Source: Sporosarcina ureae (GTDB lineage Bacteria > Bacillota > Bacilli > Bacillales_A > Planococcaceae). Taken from it: a stretch of 64,000 nt of DNA. The DNA lies in contig NZ_CP015109.1 of NCBI RefSeq assembly GCF_002082015.1, positions 768,134 through 832,133 on the forward strand. Direction: 5' to 3'. Below are positions 26,681 through 35,751 of the stretch, in pieces. A model generated the notes under the pieces. The model had not been told where the DNA came from, searched no databases, and was given only the letters and a program-made list of their open reading frames with translations. Each line of letters starts with the position of its first letter. Position 1 is the stretch's first letter. Made by a program: the position numbers and the translations under genes.

Positions 26681-27874
26681 TCATAAAGTTAATAAATGAC
26701 CTAGTTTTTCCGCTTTTGTGTGTAAGTACTTTTCATTTGCCTCATTGAATGGCAGCTGGATTGGAACGCGTTCCACCACTTCTAGTTCATATCCTTTTAA
26801 GCCAGCGATTTTCTTTGGATTATTCGTCAGCAAACGCATTTGCGTAATGCCGAGTTCCCGAAGAATTTGTGCACCGATACCGTAATCACGTAAATCCGCT
26901 GCAAATCCTAGTTTTTCATTCGCTTCTACCGTATCATAGCCTTGTTCTTGCAGTTCATAGGCTTTTAGTTTATTGATCAAGCCTATCCCCCTGCCCTCTT
27001 GACGCATATATAACAATACACCGCGCCCTTCTTCTTCTATTTGAGAGAGAGCTGCTTGCAGTTGCGGGCCACAGTCACAACGGCACGACCCAAAGACATC
27101 GCCTGTTAAGCATTCCGAATGAACTCTCACTAAGACCGGTTCTGCTGTCGTCACATCACCTTTTACTAATGCAACATGTTCTTTGCCCGTCATAGTCTCG
27201 GTATAGCCGACCATGCAGAACTCGCCATAGTCCGTCGGTAGCTTGATTTCTGCTTCACGTATGACTAAACGCTCTTGCTGTAGACGGTAATGAATGAGGT
27301 CTTGAATGGTGATTAGTTTCAAATCTAGTTCTTCAGCCATCTGACGTAGCTCCGGCACACGCGCCATCGTTCCGTCATCATTCATGATTTCACAAATAAC
27401 ACCTGCAGATGCGCTGCCCGCCAGTCGCGCCAAATCTACTGCAGCTTCAGTATGTCCCGTACGTTCCAGCACACCACCTGATTTCGCTACGAGCGGGAAT
27501 ATATGCCCAGGACGTTTGAATTCGCCGGCTGTTGCATGAGGTTCCATCATTTTTACGATGGTATCTGCACGTTCAAATGCACTGATTCCAGTATGTGTAG
27601 AGCAATGATCGACACTGATCGTGAACGCAGTACCATGTGAATCTGTATTATTGTCAGTCATCATCTGTAAGCCTAGTTGTACTGCTTTCTGTTCTGTTAT
27701 CGGTACACAAATCAAGCCTCGACCTTTCGTTGCCATGAAGTTGATGATTTCAGGCGTAATTTGGTCGGCCAGCGCTACAAAATCCCCTTCATTCTCTCGA
27801 TCTTCATCATCCACAACGATAACGACTTTACCTTGTCGTAAATCTTCTAATGCTTCTTCGATTGTATGAAACAT
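26681..27874 (-). CDS. ribBA: Bifunctional 3,4-dihydroxy-2-butanone 4-phosphate synthase / GTP cyclohydrolase II
   Basis: This fusion supplies both entry reactions of riboflavin synthesis. The N-terminal half (residues 1 to about 200) has the DHBP synthase motif [12 protein letters not shown] and RPGHIFPL. The C-terminal half has the GTP cyclohydrolase II zinc motif (three Cys in [15 protein letters not shown]) and RQEGRGIGL. At 397 residues it matches B. subtilis RibBA. The ATG at 27874 (MFHTIEEAL) is nine bases after GGAG; an in-frame ATG at 27880 is too close. It is 14 bases after ribE in the operon. Confidence 0.97.
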   Translation of the reverse strand: MFHTIEEALEDLRQGKVVIVVDDEDRENEGDFVALADQITPEIINFMATKGRGLICVPITEQKAVQLGLQMMTDNNTDSHGTAFTISVDHCSTHTGISAFERADTIVKMMEPHATAGEFKRPGHIFPLVAKSGGVLERTGHTEAAVDLARLAGSASAGVICEIMNDDGTMARVPELRQMAEELDLKLITIQDLIHYRLQQERLVIREAEIKLPTDYGEFCMVGYTETMTGKEHVALVKGDVTTAEPVLVRVHSECLTGDVFGSCRCDCGPQLQAALSQIEEEGRGVLLYMRQEGRGIGLINKLKAYELQEQGYDTVEANEKLGFAADLRDYGIGAQILRELGITQMRLLTNNPKKIAGLKGYELEVVERVPIQLPFNEANEKYLHTKAEKLGHLLTL

Positions 27875-27888
27875 CCTCATTCACTCCT

Positions 27889-28533
27889 TCACATAAATCC
27901 ATGTTGTTGTAAAAAATCTTTTGACATTCTCGAACCAGCATCCTGTCTTTTTTGCAACATATTCTCAACATATCTAGCGAGCATATCGCATTCGAAGTTG
28001 ACTATATCCCCTATTTGCTTTTTCGCAATGACTGTCATTTCCTGTGAATGCGGAATCAACGAAATCGTAATATCCGTATCTTTCACTTCAAAAATCGTCA
28101 ATGAAGTACCATCCAACGCGATCGAGCCCTTATGTAATAAATAGGGATCATATCCTTGCGGTAAGGACAAGTGTATATATAATGCATTATCCACTGTTCG
28201 CTTGTCACGGATCGTGGCTATTCCGTCTACGTGTCCCGTGACAAAATGTCCACCTAACCTGCCATTTGCTGCGAGTGCCCGTTCCAGATTCACAGAACTC
28301 CCCATCGCTAATTGCCGTAGTGAAGTGGAGGATACAGTTTCAGGCATGACATCCGCTTCAAATCGTGTTTTCGAGAAGCTCTTTACCGTTAAACAGACAC
28401 CGTTGACCGCGATGCTGTCTCCAACTCGCACATCTGTCAATACAAGAGATGCAGCAATCGTAAGTGTCATAGATTGAGCACCAGATTGTATGCGTTCAAC
28501 GCAACCAATCTCTTCTATTATTCCTGTAAACAT
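27889..28533 (-). CDS. ribE: Riboflavin synthase alpha subunit
   Basis: The enzyme dismutates two lumazines to riboflavin. The 214-residue protein shows the two internally repeated lumazine-binding barrels: the first begins MFTGIIEEIGCV with GDSIAVNGVCLTV, and the second includes NGRLGGHFVTGHVDGIA and GSIALDGTSLTI. It lies three bases after ribD and before ribBA, so the four rib genes form one tightly packed transcript under FMN control. Confidence 0.96.
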   Translation of the reverse strand: MFTGIIEEIGCVERIQSGAQSMTLTIAASLVLTDVRVGDSIAVNGVCLTVKSFSKTRFEADVMPETVSSTSLRQLAMGSSVNLERALAANGRLGGHFVTGHVDGIATIRDKRTVDNALYIHLSLPQGYDPYLLHKGSIALDGTSLTIFEVKDTDITISLIPHSQEMTVIAKKQIGDIVNFECDMLARYVENMLQKRQDAGSRMSKDFLQQHGFM

Positions 28534-28536
28534 TGT

Positions 28537-29625
28537 TCAATCACTCTCTTTCGGTACAGCTATGATTTTAATGTCTGGACCGATCATCTCCACACTTTCA
28601 AAGGTTAATGGAAACGCTTCATTCATCAATCGAGGATCGAGTCCCCCAATGGGTGTCAATGATCCAATCCCACCAAGTAATTTGGGCGCTACATAGCAAA
28701 TAACTTTCTGCACTGCGCGCGCTTTCACGAATGAAGCATTAATAGCCGCTCCACCTTCTACAATCAACGTCATGACACCACGTCTTCCTAGCTCTAGTAG
28801 AATATCTTCTACAATCAACTGGGGTTTCTGCATCCGGACAATCTGGACATGCGGCTTCTTGAGTAACTTTTCGTGTGATAATTCTGCATATTTTCCACAA
28901 AAAATCCATGTCGGCGCTTCTGTGTTTTGAATGACCTGGCTAGATTCCGGTGTTCGTAATGATGTATCTAAAATAACTCGAATAGGATGTTGTCCACCTA
29001 GGGGCAGTCTGGTGGTGAGAAGAGGATTATCATGAAGAAGCGTTTGCACACCTACTAAAATTGCATCTTGCGTATGGCGAAGCTGATGGACATCGAGTCG
29101 CGCCTGCTCACTCGTCACCCATTTGCTGTCTCCATTTGAAGTCGCAATCTTACCGTCTATCGTCATAGCTGTTTTCATTGTCACATGAGGTGTTTTATTT
29201 TTAATAAAATGAAAAAATGGTTCATATAGTTTTTTCGCGCGTTCATCGGAAACCACTTCGGTTACTTCTACTCCTGCTTCACGAAGTTTCGCAATGCCTT
29301 TACCTGCTACTAGCGGATTCGTATCCGTTATCGCGACGAAGACACGCTTGATACCCGCTTGAATAACGGAATCTGCACAAGGCGAAGTTTTACCGGTGTG
29401 TGAACAAGGTTCCAATGTTACATACAAATCAGCATCTGTTGCTTTGGCTCCCGCCATGTCCAATGCGACGCGTTCCGCATGGCGCTCTCCCGCTTGTAAA
29501 TGTGCACCCATCCCAATAATTCGGCCTTCTTTTACGACGACCGCACCTACTGGTGGATTAGGAGAGGTTTGACCTGCCACATTTTCTGCAAGTTGCAAAG
29601 CCATTTCCATATAATTCTGATTCAT
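28537..29625 (-). CDS. ribD: Bifunctional pyrimidine deaminase/reductase RibD
   Basis: RibD deaminates the product of GTP cyclohydrolase II and then reduces the ribosyl side chain. The 362-residue protein has an N-terminal zinc deaminase domain (HAE in ERHAERVAL, and PCSHTGKTSPC near 80) and a C-terminal reductase domain from about residue 145 (TMKTAMTIDGKIAT; LIVEGGAAINASF). The ATG at 29625 follows GGAGTG by nine bases; a longer frame to 29691 runs into the riboswitch terminator. It is first gene of the riboflavin operon. Confidence 0.96.
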   Translation of the reverse strand: MNQNYMEMALQLAENVAGQTSPNPPVGAVVVKEGRIIGMGAHLQAGERHAERVALDMAGAKATDADLYVTLEPCSHTGKTSPCADSVIQAGIKRVFVAITDTNPLVAGKGIAKLREAGVEVTEVVSDERAKKLYEPFFHFIKNKTPHVTMKTAMTIDGKIATSNGDSKWVTSEQARLDVHQLRHTQDAILVGVQTLLHDNPLLTTRLPLGGQHPIRVILDTSLRTPESSQVIQNTEAPTWIFCGKYAELSHEKLLKKPHVQIVRMQKPQLIVEDILLELGRRGVMTLIVEGGAAINASFVKARAVQKVICYVAPKLLGGIGSLTPIGGLDPRLMNEAFPLTFESVEMIGPDIKIIAVPKESD

Positions 29626-29672
29626 CGAGCAACACTCCAGCTTACGGTATTCCTCTAGTGACAATTCTACAC

Positions 29673-29706
29673 GCAAAAAGCCCCGCAACATATTATGCGG
29701 GGCTTG
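29673..29706 (-). terminator. Terminator of the FMN riboswitch
   Basis: A 10-bp perfect GC-rich stem (AAGCCCCGCA with TGCGGGGCTT) is followed by T on the reverse strand, between aptamer and ribD. Confidence 0.88.
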
Positions 29707-29769
29707 TAATCATGACTAAATAAACGTTATAAACAGCAATGAAAAAATCATTACATGTAGTATATACGC

Positions 29770-29921
29770 ACTGTTCCTTCTCTCATCCAGACTTTAACTG
29801 TCGGCTTTGGAGTTTCACCAAATCCACCTTCTGCTTTATATAAAGCATCCGGGTCACGGACTAAGAGCTTGTTAGCTCATCACCGTCGGTAGGGAATTAC
29901 GCCCTGCCCCGAAGGAAACAT
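29770..29921 (-). ncRNA. FMN riboswitch (RFN element) controlling the rib operon
   Basis: The reverse strand has the RFN consensus: CTTCGGGGCAGGG, then AATTCCCTACCGACGGTGAT, AGTCCGTGACCCG, GGTGGATTTGGTGAAACTCC, AAAGCCGACAGT and ATGAGAGAAGGA. With the terminator at 29673-29706 it should end transcription of ribDE-BA-H when FMN is bound. Confidence 0.96.
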
Positions 29922-29977
29922 ATTCGATTAATTAAGAGTCTAGCACATGTGGTGACTAAATAACAACCGCTGAATAA

Positions 29978-31090
29978 TTATTCAGCTGAAAATACCCATT
30001 TGTCTACAGTGAACTTTTCAATCGCTTCCATGTTAGGAGCATATCCGATTCCATCTTCTGTCGGAACCGTAATATACCCTTTGTTAGTTACTACTTCTGG
30101 TGTAATAATATCTTGTTCCCAGTAACGTGAAGATCCTGCCGTGTCGCCAGGAAGCGTGAAATTAGGTAATGTTGTCAACGCTACATTTTGGGCGCGGCCA
30201 ATACCTGATTCCAGCATGCCGCCACACCATACATCAATGCCTTTTGTCGCACAATAATCATGAATTTTTTTTGCTTCTGACAGACCACCTACTCTACCAA
30301 TTTTCACGTTGATAATTTTACAACTACCCAGTTCGATAGCTTTGCGCGTATCTTCCAACGAATGAATGCTCTCATCTAGACAGATCGGTGTCGTAATTTG
30401 CTTTTGTAGTGTTGCGTGATCAATAATATCGTCAGAAGCAAGTGGTTGTTCAATCATCATCAAGTTAAATTGATCGAGTTCTTTCAACAACTCCACATCA
30501 TCTAACGTATAAGCAGAGTTCGCATCCGCCATTAATGGTACATCTGGATAGATTTCCCGAATAGCGCGGATTACTTCCACGTCATATCCAGGTTTGATTT
30601 TTACTTTAATACGCTTATATCCTTCATCTATAAAGCTTGTAATATTCGCCAATAAACCCTCAACATGTTCTTCAATTCCAATACTGATACCAACTTCAAT
30701 ACGTTGACGTTGCCCTCCGAGTGCAGCAGCAAGTGTCATATGGTGATGCTTGGCATACACATCCCATACCGCTCCTTCAATTGTCGCCTTAGCCATATTG
30801 TTTTTGCGGATATGTCCAAACAAACCACTTACCTCGTCGGGGTGTTTAATAGTTTTACCAAGTACTGCAGGTATCAAGAAATCACGCAGCATATGAATTG
30901 CCGTTTCTGTTGTTTCTTCGCTATACCAAGGGGCCGTAAATGCAACAGACTCCCCCCATCCTTCATGACCATCCGCGTCTGCGACAGTTGCTAACAAAAA
31001 GTCCTTCTGCTGAATCGTCCCGAAACTTGTAGTAAATGGATGTTTCATGGTCATGTTCATTCTACGAAGTGTTATTGACTTAATTTTCAT
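29978..31090 (-). CDS. Enolase-superfamily racemase / o-succinylbenzoate synthase (NSAR/OSBS, MenC type 2)
   Basis: The 370-residue protein has the enolase-superfamily barrel: the KxK pair in KRIKVKIKPGYD near 163 (first catalytic lysine), metal ligands in MADANSAYT, EQPLAS and CLDESI, and the second lysine in NVKIGRVGG near 265. This NSAR/OSBS group makes o-succinylbenzoate for menaquinone or racemises N-succinyl amino acids. No men genes are near, while a GNAT acyltransferase and an M20 deacylase precede it in one operon, so N-succinylamino acid racemase in D-to-L conversion is the better guess. AAAGGAG precedes the ATG, and its start overlaps the GNAT gene by 11 bases. Confidence 0.85.
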   Translation of the reverse strand: MKIKSITLRRMNMTMKHPFTTSFGTIQQKDFLLATVADADGHEGWGESVAFTAPWYSEETTETAIHMLRDFLIPAVLGKTIKHPDEVSGLFGHIRKNNMAKATIEGAVWDVYAKHHHMTLAAALGGQRQRIEVGISIGIEEHVEGLLANITSFIDEGYKRIKVKIKPGYDVEVIRAIREIYPDVPLMADANSAYTLDDVELLKELDQFNLMMIEQPLASDDIIDHATLQKQITTPICLDESIHSLEDTRKAIELGSCKIINVKIGRVGGLSEAKKIHDYCATKGIDVWCGGMLESGIGRAQNVALTTLPNFTLPGDTAGSSRYWEQDIITPEVVTNKGYITVPTEDGIGYAPNMEAIEKFTVDKWVFSAE

Positions 31091-31922
31091 TGGATAAACT
31101 CCTTTGATTTTGCAACGGAATCACGGATCGCTTGCAGAAACGATAATACTGAACAGGTTCCTCTGTCCTGCATACATCGATCAAAGCAAATCCTTCGCTA
31201 CTCAATTGCTGAAATATTTTTCTCGTCTTCATTCGCCATTCATAGGCTAATTGCGGATTTTGTTGTTTCATCAGTTGAATATGTTTAGGCACTGGTACTT
31301 CTATTGCTTCTAACTGTAGCCATTCACTAGTTTCTGGTGAAAGTATGACGGGATACATCTCTTCGTCCAAATGAATTCGAAAAGGACGACTATATGTAAG
31401 AACAGGTTGCCATTTTTCCAATACACGCGGGCTATCAATCCACCAGGCTACTTGAAAACGATCAGTCGGCAAGCCTTTGTTTAACCCATCATTCATATTC
31501 CCATAGCAATTGACTATATAGTCATAACACACGCCATATAGCTTGGCAGTATTCAAGTAGGCGTTGCGACTTTCGAGTGGATCGAATGTCCAAACGATCA
31601 ATTGATAGCCCATTTCCCGTGCCAGACGAAGTTGTTCTTCCTTTAAAAGTTTACCAATACCCATCATTTGAAATTCTTCATCTACCGCTAGCATGTGAGA
31701 GCATAGATATACTTTTTCTTCTGAATATCCTGCAAAGCTATAGGAATAGCCGATCAAACGATTTTCTAAAAATGCTCCGACAATTAAGCCACCATTTTTG
31801 ACCGCCGTAATCGTCTGATGAACAGGGATTGGTTCCATTCCCCAAATTCGTTTCTCAAGCTCTTGCACGGCATGAATGTCTTCGATCGCTGTCACTTTTC
31901 TGACTGTTATATCCTTTTTCAT
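31080..31922 (-). CDS. GNAT-family N-acyltransferase (possible D-amino acid N-succinyltransferase)
   Basis: The 280-residue protein has an N-terminal GNAT domain (residues 1 to about 150) with the acyl-CoA loop QMMGIGKLL near 89 and the strand YLCSHMLAVDEEF before it. The C-terminal part (about 150-280) is of unknown fold. In Geobacillus kaustophilus an acyltransferase of this kind beside an NSAR and an M20 hydrolase succinylates D-amino acids. The identical neighbour set suggests the same role here, by context rather than motif. It starts 12 bases after the M20 gene and overlaps the racemase gene. Confidence 0.75.
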   Translation of the reverse strand: MKKDITVRKVTAIEDIHAVQELEKRIWGMEPIPVHQTITAVKNGGLIVGAFLENRLIGYSYSFAGYSEEKVYLCSHMLAVDEEFQMMGIGKLLKEEQLRLAREMGYQLIVWTFDPLESRNAYLNTAKLYGVCYDYIVNCYGNMNDGLNKGLPTDRFQVAWWIDSPRVLEKWQPVLTYSRPFRIHLDEEMYPVILSPETSEWLQLEAIEVPVPKHIQLMKQQNPQLAYEWRMKTRKIFQQLSSEGFALIDVCRTEEPVQYYRFCKRSVIPLQNQRSLSNEN

Positions 31923-31933
31923 ACTGTCACCTT

Positions 31934-33061
31934 CTAGTTTTTAGATTGGAATGTTAACTCGATGGCAGTTGTCAAAATTTCGACTCCCGTTGCCAACGCA
32001 TCTTGATTAAAAGTCATATTTGGATGGTGAAGTCCTGGTGTTAAGCCACATCCCAATCCAAGCATTGTACTTTTGACATTCGGTCGTCGGACAGAATAAA
32101 AGTGAAAATCTTCTCCTCCGGGTGTAACAACGCTACGTGTAGCCTGTTCTTTGCCAATGACTTTAACTATCGCCTGATGCATGAGATCTTCTGCTTCGGC
32201 ATCTACTTCCGCCGCAACCATTTCCGCCATAACTTTATAGTTGATTTCTACATCGTACTGCCTTTCTACCGCTTGAATTACACGTTCTACTTGTTCATAT
32301 AATTCATTCATGACATCATTTTCTTGGGCACGTAAATCCAAACTGAATTTCGCGTTTCCTGGAATAATGTTGGCGGATTCGCCTCCCGCTTGGAACATCG
32401 TCATCTTTGCGGTATGAGAAACCATCGGATTACAATGAATGGACTGCAAGCCTCCCACTAACGAGGCACCGACCTCAATTGCATTTTTTCCTTGATGTGG
32501 TCTTGCGCCATGTGCTTCCGTTCCTTTTATCGTTCCACTAATCATTTTTGCCGCCCCGTGTCGCAGTGAAGCAGCCGAACAACCGTCCGCCATTTCATCT
32601 GCTGCCCGTACATGAACACCAAATAAGTAATCGATATCATCAATTAATCCTTGTTCAAGAACAGCTAACGCGCCTTCACCCTTCTCTTCTGCTGGCTGGA
32701 AGAATACTTTCAATGTTCCTTGTTGAGGAATTCCACGCTTTTTCGCCATAAGCAAGGCACCAATTCCCATTGTCATATGTCCATCATGTCCGCATGAATG
32801 ATTCGCTTGATAAACGCCATCCACTTCCTGCCATAATGCATCGATATCCACGCGTAACCCGACTACCGGTTTACCTTCACCGATTGTCACGGATAAACCT
32901 GTTATGCCGTCGAATAAATTCACTTGAAATCCTTCACGTTCAAGAAATTCTTTCAAGTAGGTTGTCGTTTCTGTTTCCTTCCAACTAACTTCGGGGTGAC
33001 TGTGTAAATGTGCAAACACTTCATCTAGTTTGGGCTTCAATAATTGTACTTGCTCATTCAT
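31934..33061 (-). CDS. M20-family metallo-amidohydrolase (possible N-succinyl-L-amino acid desuccinylase)
   Basis: The 375-residue enzyme belongs to the M20D amidohydrolase group. Metal-site motifs are CGHDGH near 88-93, PAEEKGEGA near 120, and His in LHHPNM near the C-terminus; a dimerisation insert (about 175-290) includes GTEAHGARPHQGKNAIE. It should remove an acyl group from an amino acid. As first gene of the operon with the GNAT and the racemase, it fits the last, L-specific step of D-to-L conversion. AGGAGG precedes the ATG at 33061. Confidence 0.85.
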   Translation of the reverse strand: MNEQVQLLKPKLDEVFAHLHSHPEVSWKETETTTYLKEFLEREGFQVNLFDGITGLSVTIGEGKPVVGLRVDIDALWQEVDGVYQANHSCGHDGHMTMGIGALLMAKKRGIPQQGTLKVFFQPAEEKGEGALAVLEQGLIDDIDYLFGVHVRAADEMADGCSAASLRHGAAKMISGTIKGTEAHGARPHQGKNAIEVGASLVGGLQSIHCNPMVSHTAKMTMFQAGGESANIIPGNAKFSLDLRAQENDVMNELYEQVERVIQAVERQYDVEINYKVMAEMVAAEVDAEAEDLMHQAIVKVIGKEQATRSVVTPGGEDFHFYSVRRPNVKSTMLGLGCGLTPGLHHPNMTFNQDALATGVEILTTAIELTFQSKN

Positions 33062-33147
33062 CAGAATGCCTCCTAAAATCCATTATTCATTGTAATATAT
33101 TGAATTACTAATTCCTGTTTTTTCAAACTTCTCAATAATTCTAACAC

Positions 33148-33190
33148 AAAAAAGACTTCTCTTTCACATCGTGTGAAAGGAAGTCTTTTC
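33148..33190 (-). terminator. Terminator after ctaB
   Basis: A long, nearly perfect hairpin (AAAAGACTTCCTTTCACAC with GTGTGAAAG and AAGTCTTTT arms) is followed by T on the reverse strand. Confidence 0.9.
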
Positions 33191-33197
33191 GTATCGG

Positions 33198-34109
33198 TTA
33201 AAAAGTCCAAAGGATCATCATGCCGAATAATAGCGTCATATAATTGACAGAATATAGGAACATGAAGTTAGCCCACTTATAATCATCTTTTGCATAAAAA
33301 CCATAGATACTAGCCGCAATGTATCCAAGGTTCATCAATGTCGCAATGATTATGAACGTTGCACCGAACATCGTTAATAAAAATGGTAACGGCAATAAAC
33401 ATAATACATACACAAGCATTTGTCGTTTTGTGATAGTAAAGCCATAAACGACGGGCAACATCGCTACGTTAGCTGCACTATAATCTTCGTACTTTTTCAT
33501 AGCAATTGCAAATGTATGAGGCATTTGCCAAATGAATAGTATAGCGACTAAAACAATAGGTACAATATGATTCGCTGACATGATAGCTGCCCAACCTATA
33601 AGGGGAGTAACTGCTCCCGACACACTACCAATGACTGTATTTAATGTATATTTACGTTTAGACCACATCGTATAGGGTATTACATACGTAAACCATCCGA
33701 TAAATGCATAAATCGCCGCTTCTAATGTAGTGAATAATAATAATAACATGCCAATTCCCGACAATATCAAACCGATTTTCAACACGGTTTTCAAAGCAAA
33801 ACTTCCTGTCACAGTCGGACGTTTTTTTGTTCTCTCCATCACCGTATCAATATCAGAATCAAACCAGTTATTCATTACAAGTGCACCCGCAACAAGGAAG
33901 GTGCTACCTATCATGGTTAGCAAAAACACACCCCAGTTACCTGAAAGTGTCATGCCTGAAAAATATAATGCCAACCAAAACCCCGTAAAGACCGGAAAAA
34001 TATTCGCGATCAGTACAGGTCCTTTAACTAATGATTTAATATCCGAGAAGAAGGCAGACGCCGAGCGGCTTTGAGTCGTACTCGAAACAACATGGGCTTC
34101 TTTCGTCAT
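33198..34109 (-). CDS. ctaB: Protoheme IX farnesyltransferase (heme O synthase)
   Basis: CtaB adds a farnesyl group to heme b to make heme O, the precursor of heme A for aa3-type oxidases. The 303-residue protein is hydrophobic with about nine membrane segments and has both UbiA-family acidic motifs: NNWFDSDIDTVMERTKKRP near 80 and KYEDYSAANVAMLPVV near 205. AAAGGAG lies upstream of the ATG. It is monocistronic and away from the oxidase genes, as in other genomes with two heme O synthase genes; a second copy in a cta operon elsewhere is likely but not shown. Confidence 0.95.
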   Translation of the reverse strand: MTKEAHVVSSTTQSRSASAFFSDIKSLVKGPVLIANIFPVFTGFWLALYFSGMTLSGNWGVFLLTMIGSTFLVAGALVMNNWFDSDIDTVMERTKKRPTVTGSFALKTVLKIGLILSGIGMLLLLFTTLEAAIYAFIGWFTYVIPYTMWSKRKYTLNTVIGSVSGAVTPLIGWAAIMSANHIVPIVLVAILFIWQMPHTFAIAMKKYEDYSAANVAMLPVVYGFTITKRQMLVYVLCLLPLPFLLTMFGATFIIIATLMNLGYIAASIYGFYAKDDYKWANFMFLYSVNYMTLLFGMMILWTF

Positions 34110-34164
34110 ATAGGTCCGTTCTCCTTTTGTGTTACATCTAAATATTTTCTATTCGTACATATAA

Positions 34165-34194
34165 CTATATCATTTTCTTAAAAGTAAAATCAAA
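34165..34194 (-). promoter_or_regulatory. Promoter for ctaB
   Basis: On the reverse strand TTGATT and TATAGT are 18 bases apart, 56 bases upstream of the ctaB ATG. Confidence 0.55.
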
Positions 34195-34301
34195 AATTCA
34201 AGACAATTCCTTTTAAAGTGTTACAAAGATTTGTCCAAAGTGCATAAATAAACATTTCGCACGACAAAATTTCCTTTTATATACACAGTCAGCATACTAT
34301 A

Positions 34302-34386
34302 TATGATCATTTCCTCTATGATTCGACAAAGCCTGAGCCTATACCCCTTATAGGCTAGTACCTCAGTTTACCTACCATGATCAATC
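34302..34386. ncRNA. Candidate structured RNA or DNA element of unknown class
   Basis: Nested inverted repeats are visible: outer TGATCA at both ends (about 34304 and 34378), CTGAG with CTCAG, and an inner CCTATA with TATAGG around CCCCT. The element lies between two outward-facing promoters, so it may not be a leader for either gene. No riboswitch class was matched with confidence. Strand unknown. Confidence 0.35.
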
Positions 34387-34471
34387 AAATGTCATTTCTT
34401 TTTTCATTAAAAACAATAGCTATTTATATCTTTAAAAGCGCATGGAATCAACAGTTTTCTAAATAATAAAA

Positions 34472-34500
34472 TTGATATTAATTTAATTATCCTGTAAACT
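34472..34500 (+). promoter_or_regulatory. Promoter of the betaine transporter genes
   Basis: TTGATA and TAAACT are 17 bases apart, about 150 bases before the substrate-binding protein gene. Confidence 0.5.
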
Positions 34501-34647
34501 CTTGTAATAGTCTCGCGAAAAATGTGGTGATTTTCCCTTGATCCCTATGACTACTTGCATATTACTTCATATGAATAGATTTAAGAGATCTAAGTAAAAA
34601 ACAGCATTTCGTGATGAAAAAATTATAAAAAGAAAGGGTTTGATTTT

Positions 34648-35640
34648 TTGAGAAAGATTATGTTGTTTTTATCCGTCTTTTCATTACTACTAGTAACAGC
34701 GTGCGGTAATAGTGACAGCAAAGATTCAATTAGCACAATTAAACTAGCGGATGCAGGATGGGATAGTATTCGTATCCATAACAGTATTGCACAGATTATT
34801 TTAGAAGAAGGCTACGGCTATGACACAGAAATAGTCAATGGCACTACTTCTGCAACATTCCAAGCATTACAGCAAGGTGATCTACAAGTGTATACAGAGG
34901 TTTGGTCTGATAACTTGGGTGACGCGTATACAAACGCAATCGACAGTGGTGACATTGAATCCATTTCAACAAACTTCGACGATAACTCTCAAGGCCTGTA
35001 TGTTCCTACGTACGTTATTAAAGGTGATCCAGAGCGTAATATTAAAGCAATGGCTCCAGATTTAAAAACGGTAAAGGATTTAAAGAAGTATCCTGAACTA
35101 TTCCAAGATCCTGAAAACAAGGATAAAGGACGCATCATTGGTGCACCATCTAGCTGGGTCGTTAGTAAACACTTAGGTGAAAAGTTAGAAACTTACGGAT
35201 TAAATGACAAGTTTACGTATTTAGCTCCAGGTTCCGACTCTTCTATCGTAGCGGACTTAGCTAGCGCATATAAAAAAGGCGAGCCATGGGTAGGGTATTA
35301 CTGGTCACCTACTTGGGTCACTGCGACTTATGATTTAACACTTTTAGAAGACGAGCCATTTGACCGAGAAGCTTGGGATCAAGATAGGTCTGGTGAATTC
35401 CCTCCTAATGATGTCTACATCAGTGTCCATAAAGACTTGAAAACACAAGCTCCTGAAGTAGTTGAGTTTTTCAGCCATTACGAAACTAGCAGTGCATTGA
35501 CAGAAGAAGCATTAGAGTATATGGGTGAAACTGAAGCGAATCCAGAAGACACTGCAAAGTGGTTCATGAAAGAAAATGAAGAACTTTGGACTTCATGGGT
35601 GCCTGAAGATGTGGCGGAGAAAGTAAAAGCAGCACTGTAA
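34648..35640 (+). CDS. Glycine betaine/proline ABC transporter substrate-binding lipoprotein (OpuAC/ProX-like)
   Basis: The 330-residue protein has a lipoprotein signal peptide with the lipobox LVTAC and the acylated Cys at residue 19, then an OpuAC-type binding fold. Motifs include ADAGWDSIRIHNSIAQIIL near 31 and the aromatic residues of GYYWSPTWVTATYDL near 209 that would form the betaine cage. The start is TTG at 34648, nine bases after AAAGGG. It is first in an operon of binding protein, permease and ATPase, the reverse of opuAA-AB-AC in B. subtilis. A terminator right after it would raise its level over the membrane parts. Confidence 0.9.
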   Translation: MRKIMLFLSVFSLLLVTACGNSDSKDSISTIKLADAGWDSIRIHNSIAQIILEEGYGYDTEIVNGTTSATFQALQQGDLQVYTEVWSDNLGDAYTNAIDSGDIESISTNFDDNSQGLYVPTYVIKGDPERNIKAMAPDLKTVKDLKKYPELFQDPENKDKGRIIGAPSSWVVSKHLGEKLETYGLNDKFTYLAPGSDSSIVADLASAYKKGEPWVGYYWSPTWVTATYDLTLLEDEPFDREAWDQDRSGEFPPNDVYISVHKDLKTQAPEVVEFFSHYETSSALTEEALEYMGETEANPEDTAKWFMKENEELWTSWVPEDVAEKVKAAL

Positions 35641-35654
35641 TATATGACAAATTT

Positions 35655-35687
35655 AGGGGTGGACGCTTTCCGCTCCACCCTTTTTTA
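35655..35687 (+). terminator. Intra-operon terminator between binding protein and permease genes
   Basis: AGGGGTGGA pairs with TCCACCCTT (one mismatch) and a T run follows. Partial read-through would lower permease and ATPase expression. Confidence 0.8.
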
Positions 35688-35724
35688 ATTTGCACCACTA
35701 TTAAAAGTAGAGAAAGAGAGGAAC

Positions 35725-35744
35725 AAGCTAGTACGTCCTAGCTT
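35725..35744 (+). promoter_or_regulatory. Hairpin spanning the ribosome-site-to-start gap of the permease gene
   Basis: A perfect 7-bp stem (AAGCTAG with CTAGCTT, six-base loop) lies between the ribosome-site-like GAGAGGAA and the ATG at 35752. Folding would cut the effective spacing from about 28 to about 8 bases. Confidence 0.45.
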
Positions 35745-35751
35745 ACTGCCT

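Larger units (their letters stand above)
34110..34647. other. Divergent intergenic region ctaB / betaine transporter with a folded element
   Basis: The 538 bases contain a ctaB promoter (34165-34194), a transporter promoter (34472-34500) and, between them, a compact folded segment at 34302-34386. No open frame with a ribosome site was found. Confidence 0.6.

Noticed and set aside
34302-34386. Call as a cyclic di-GMP-I riboswitch
   Set aside because: Only a loose likeness to part of the core is present. The GNRA-capped stem and the exact GACGCAAAGCC element are absent, and both likely promoters lie outside it.
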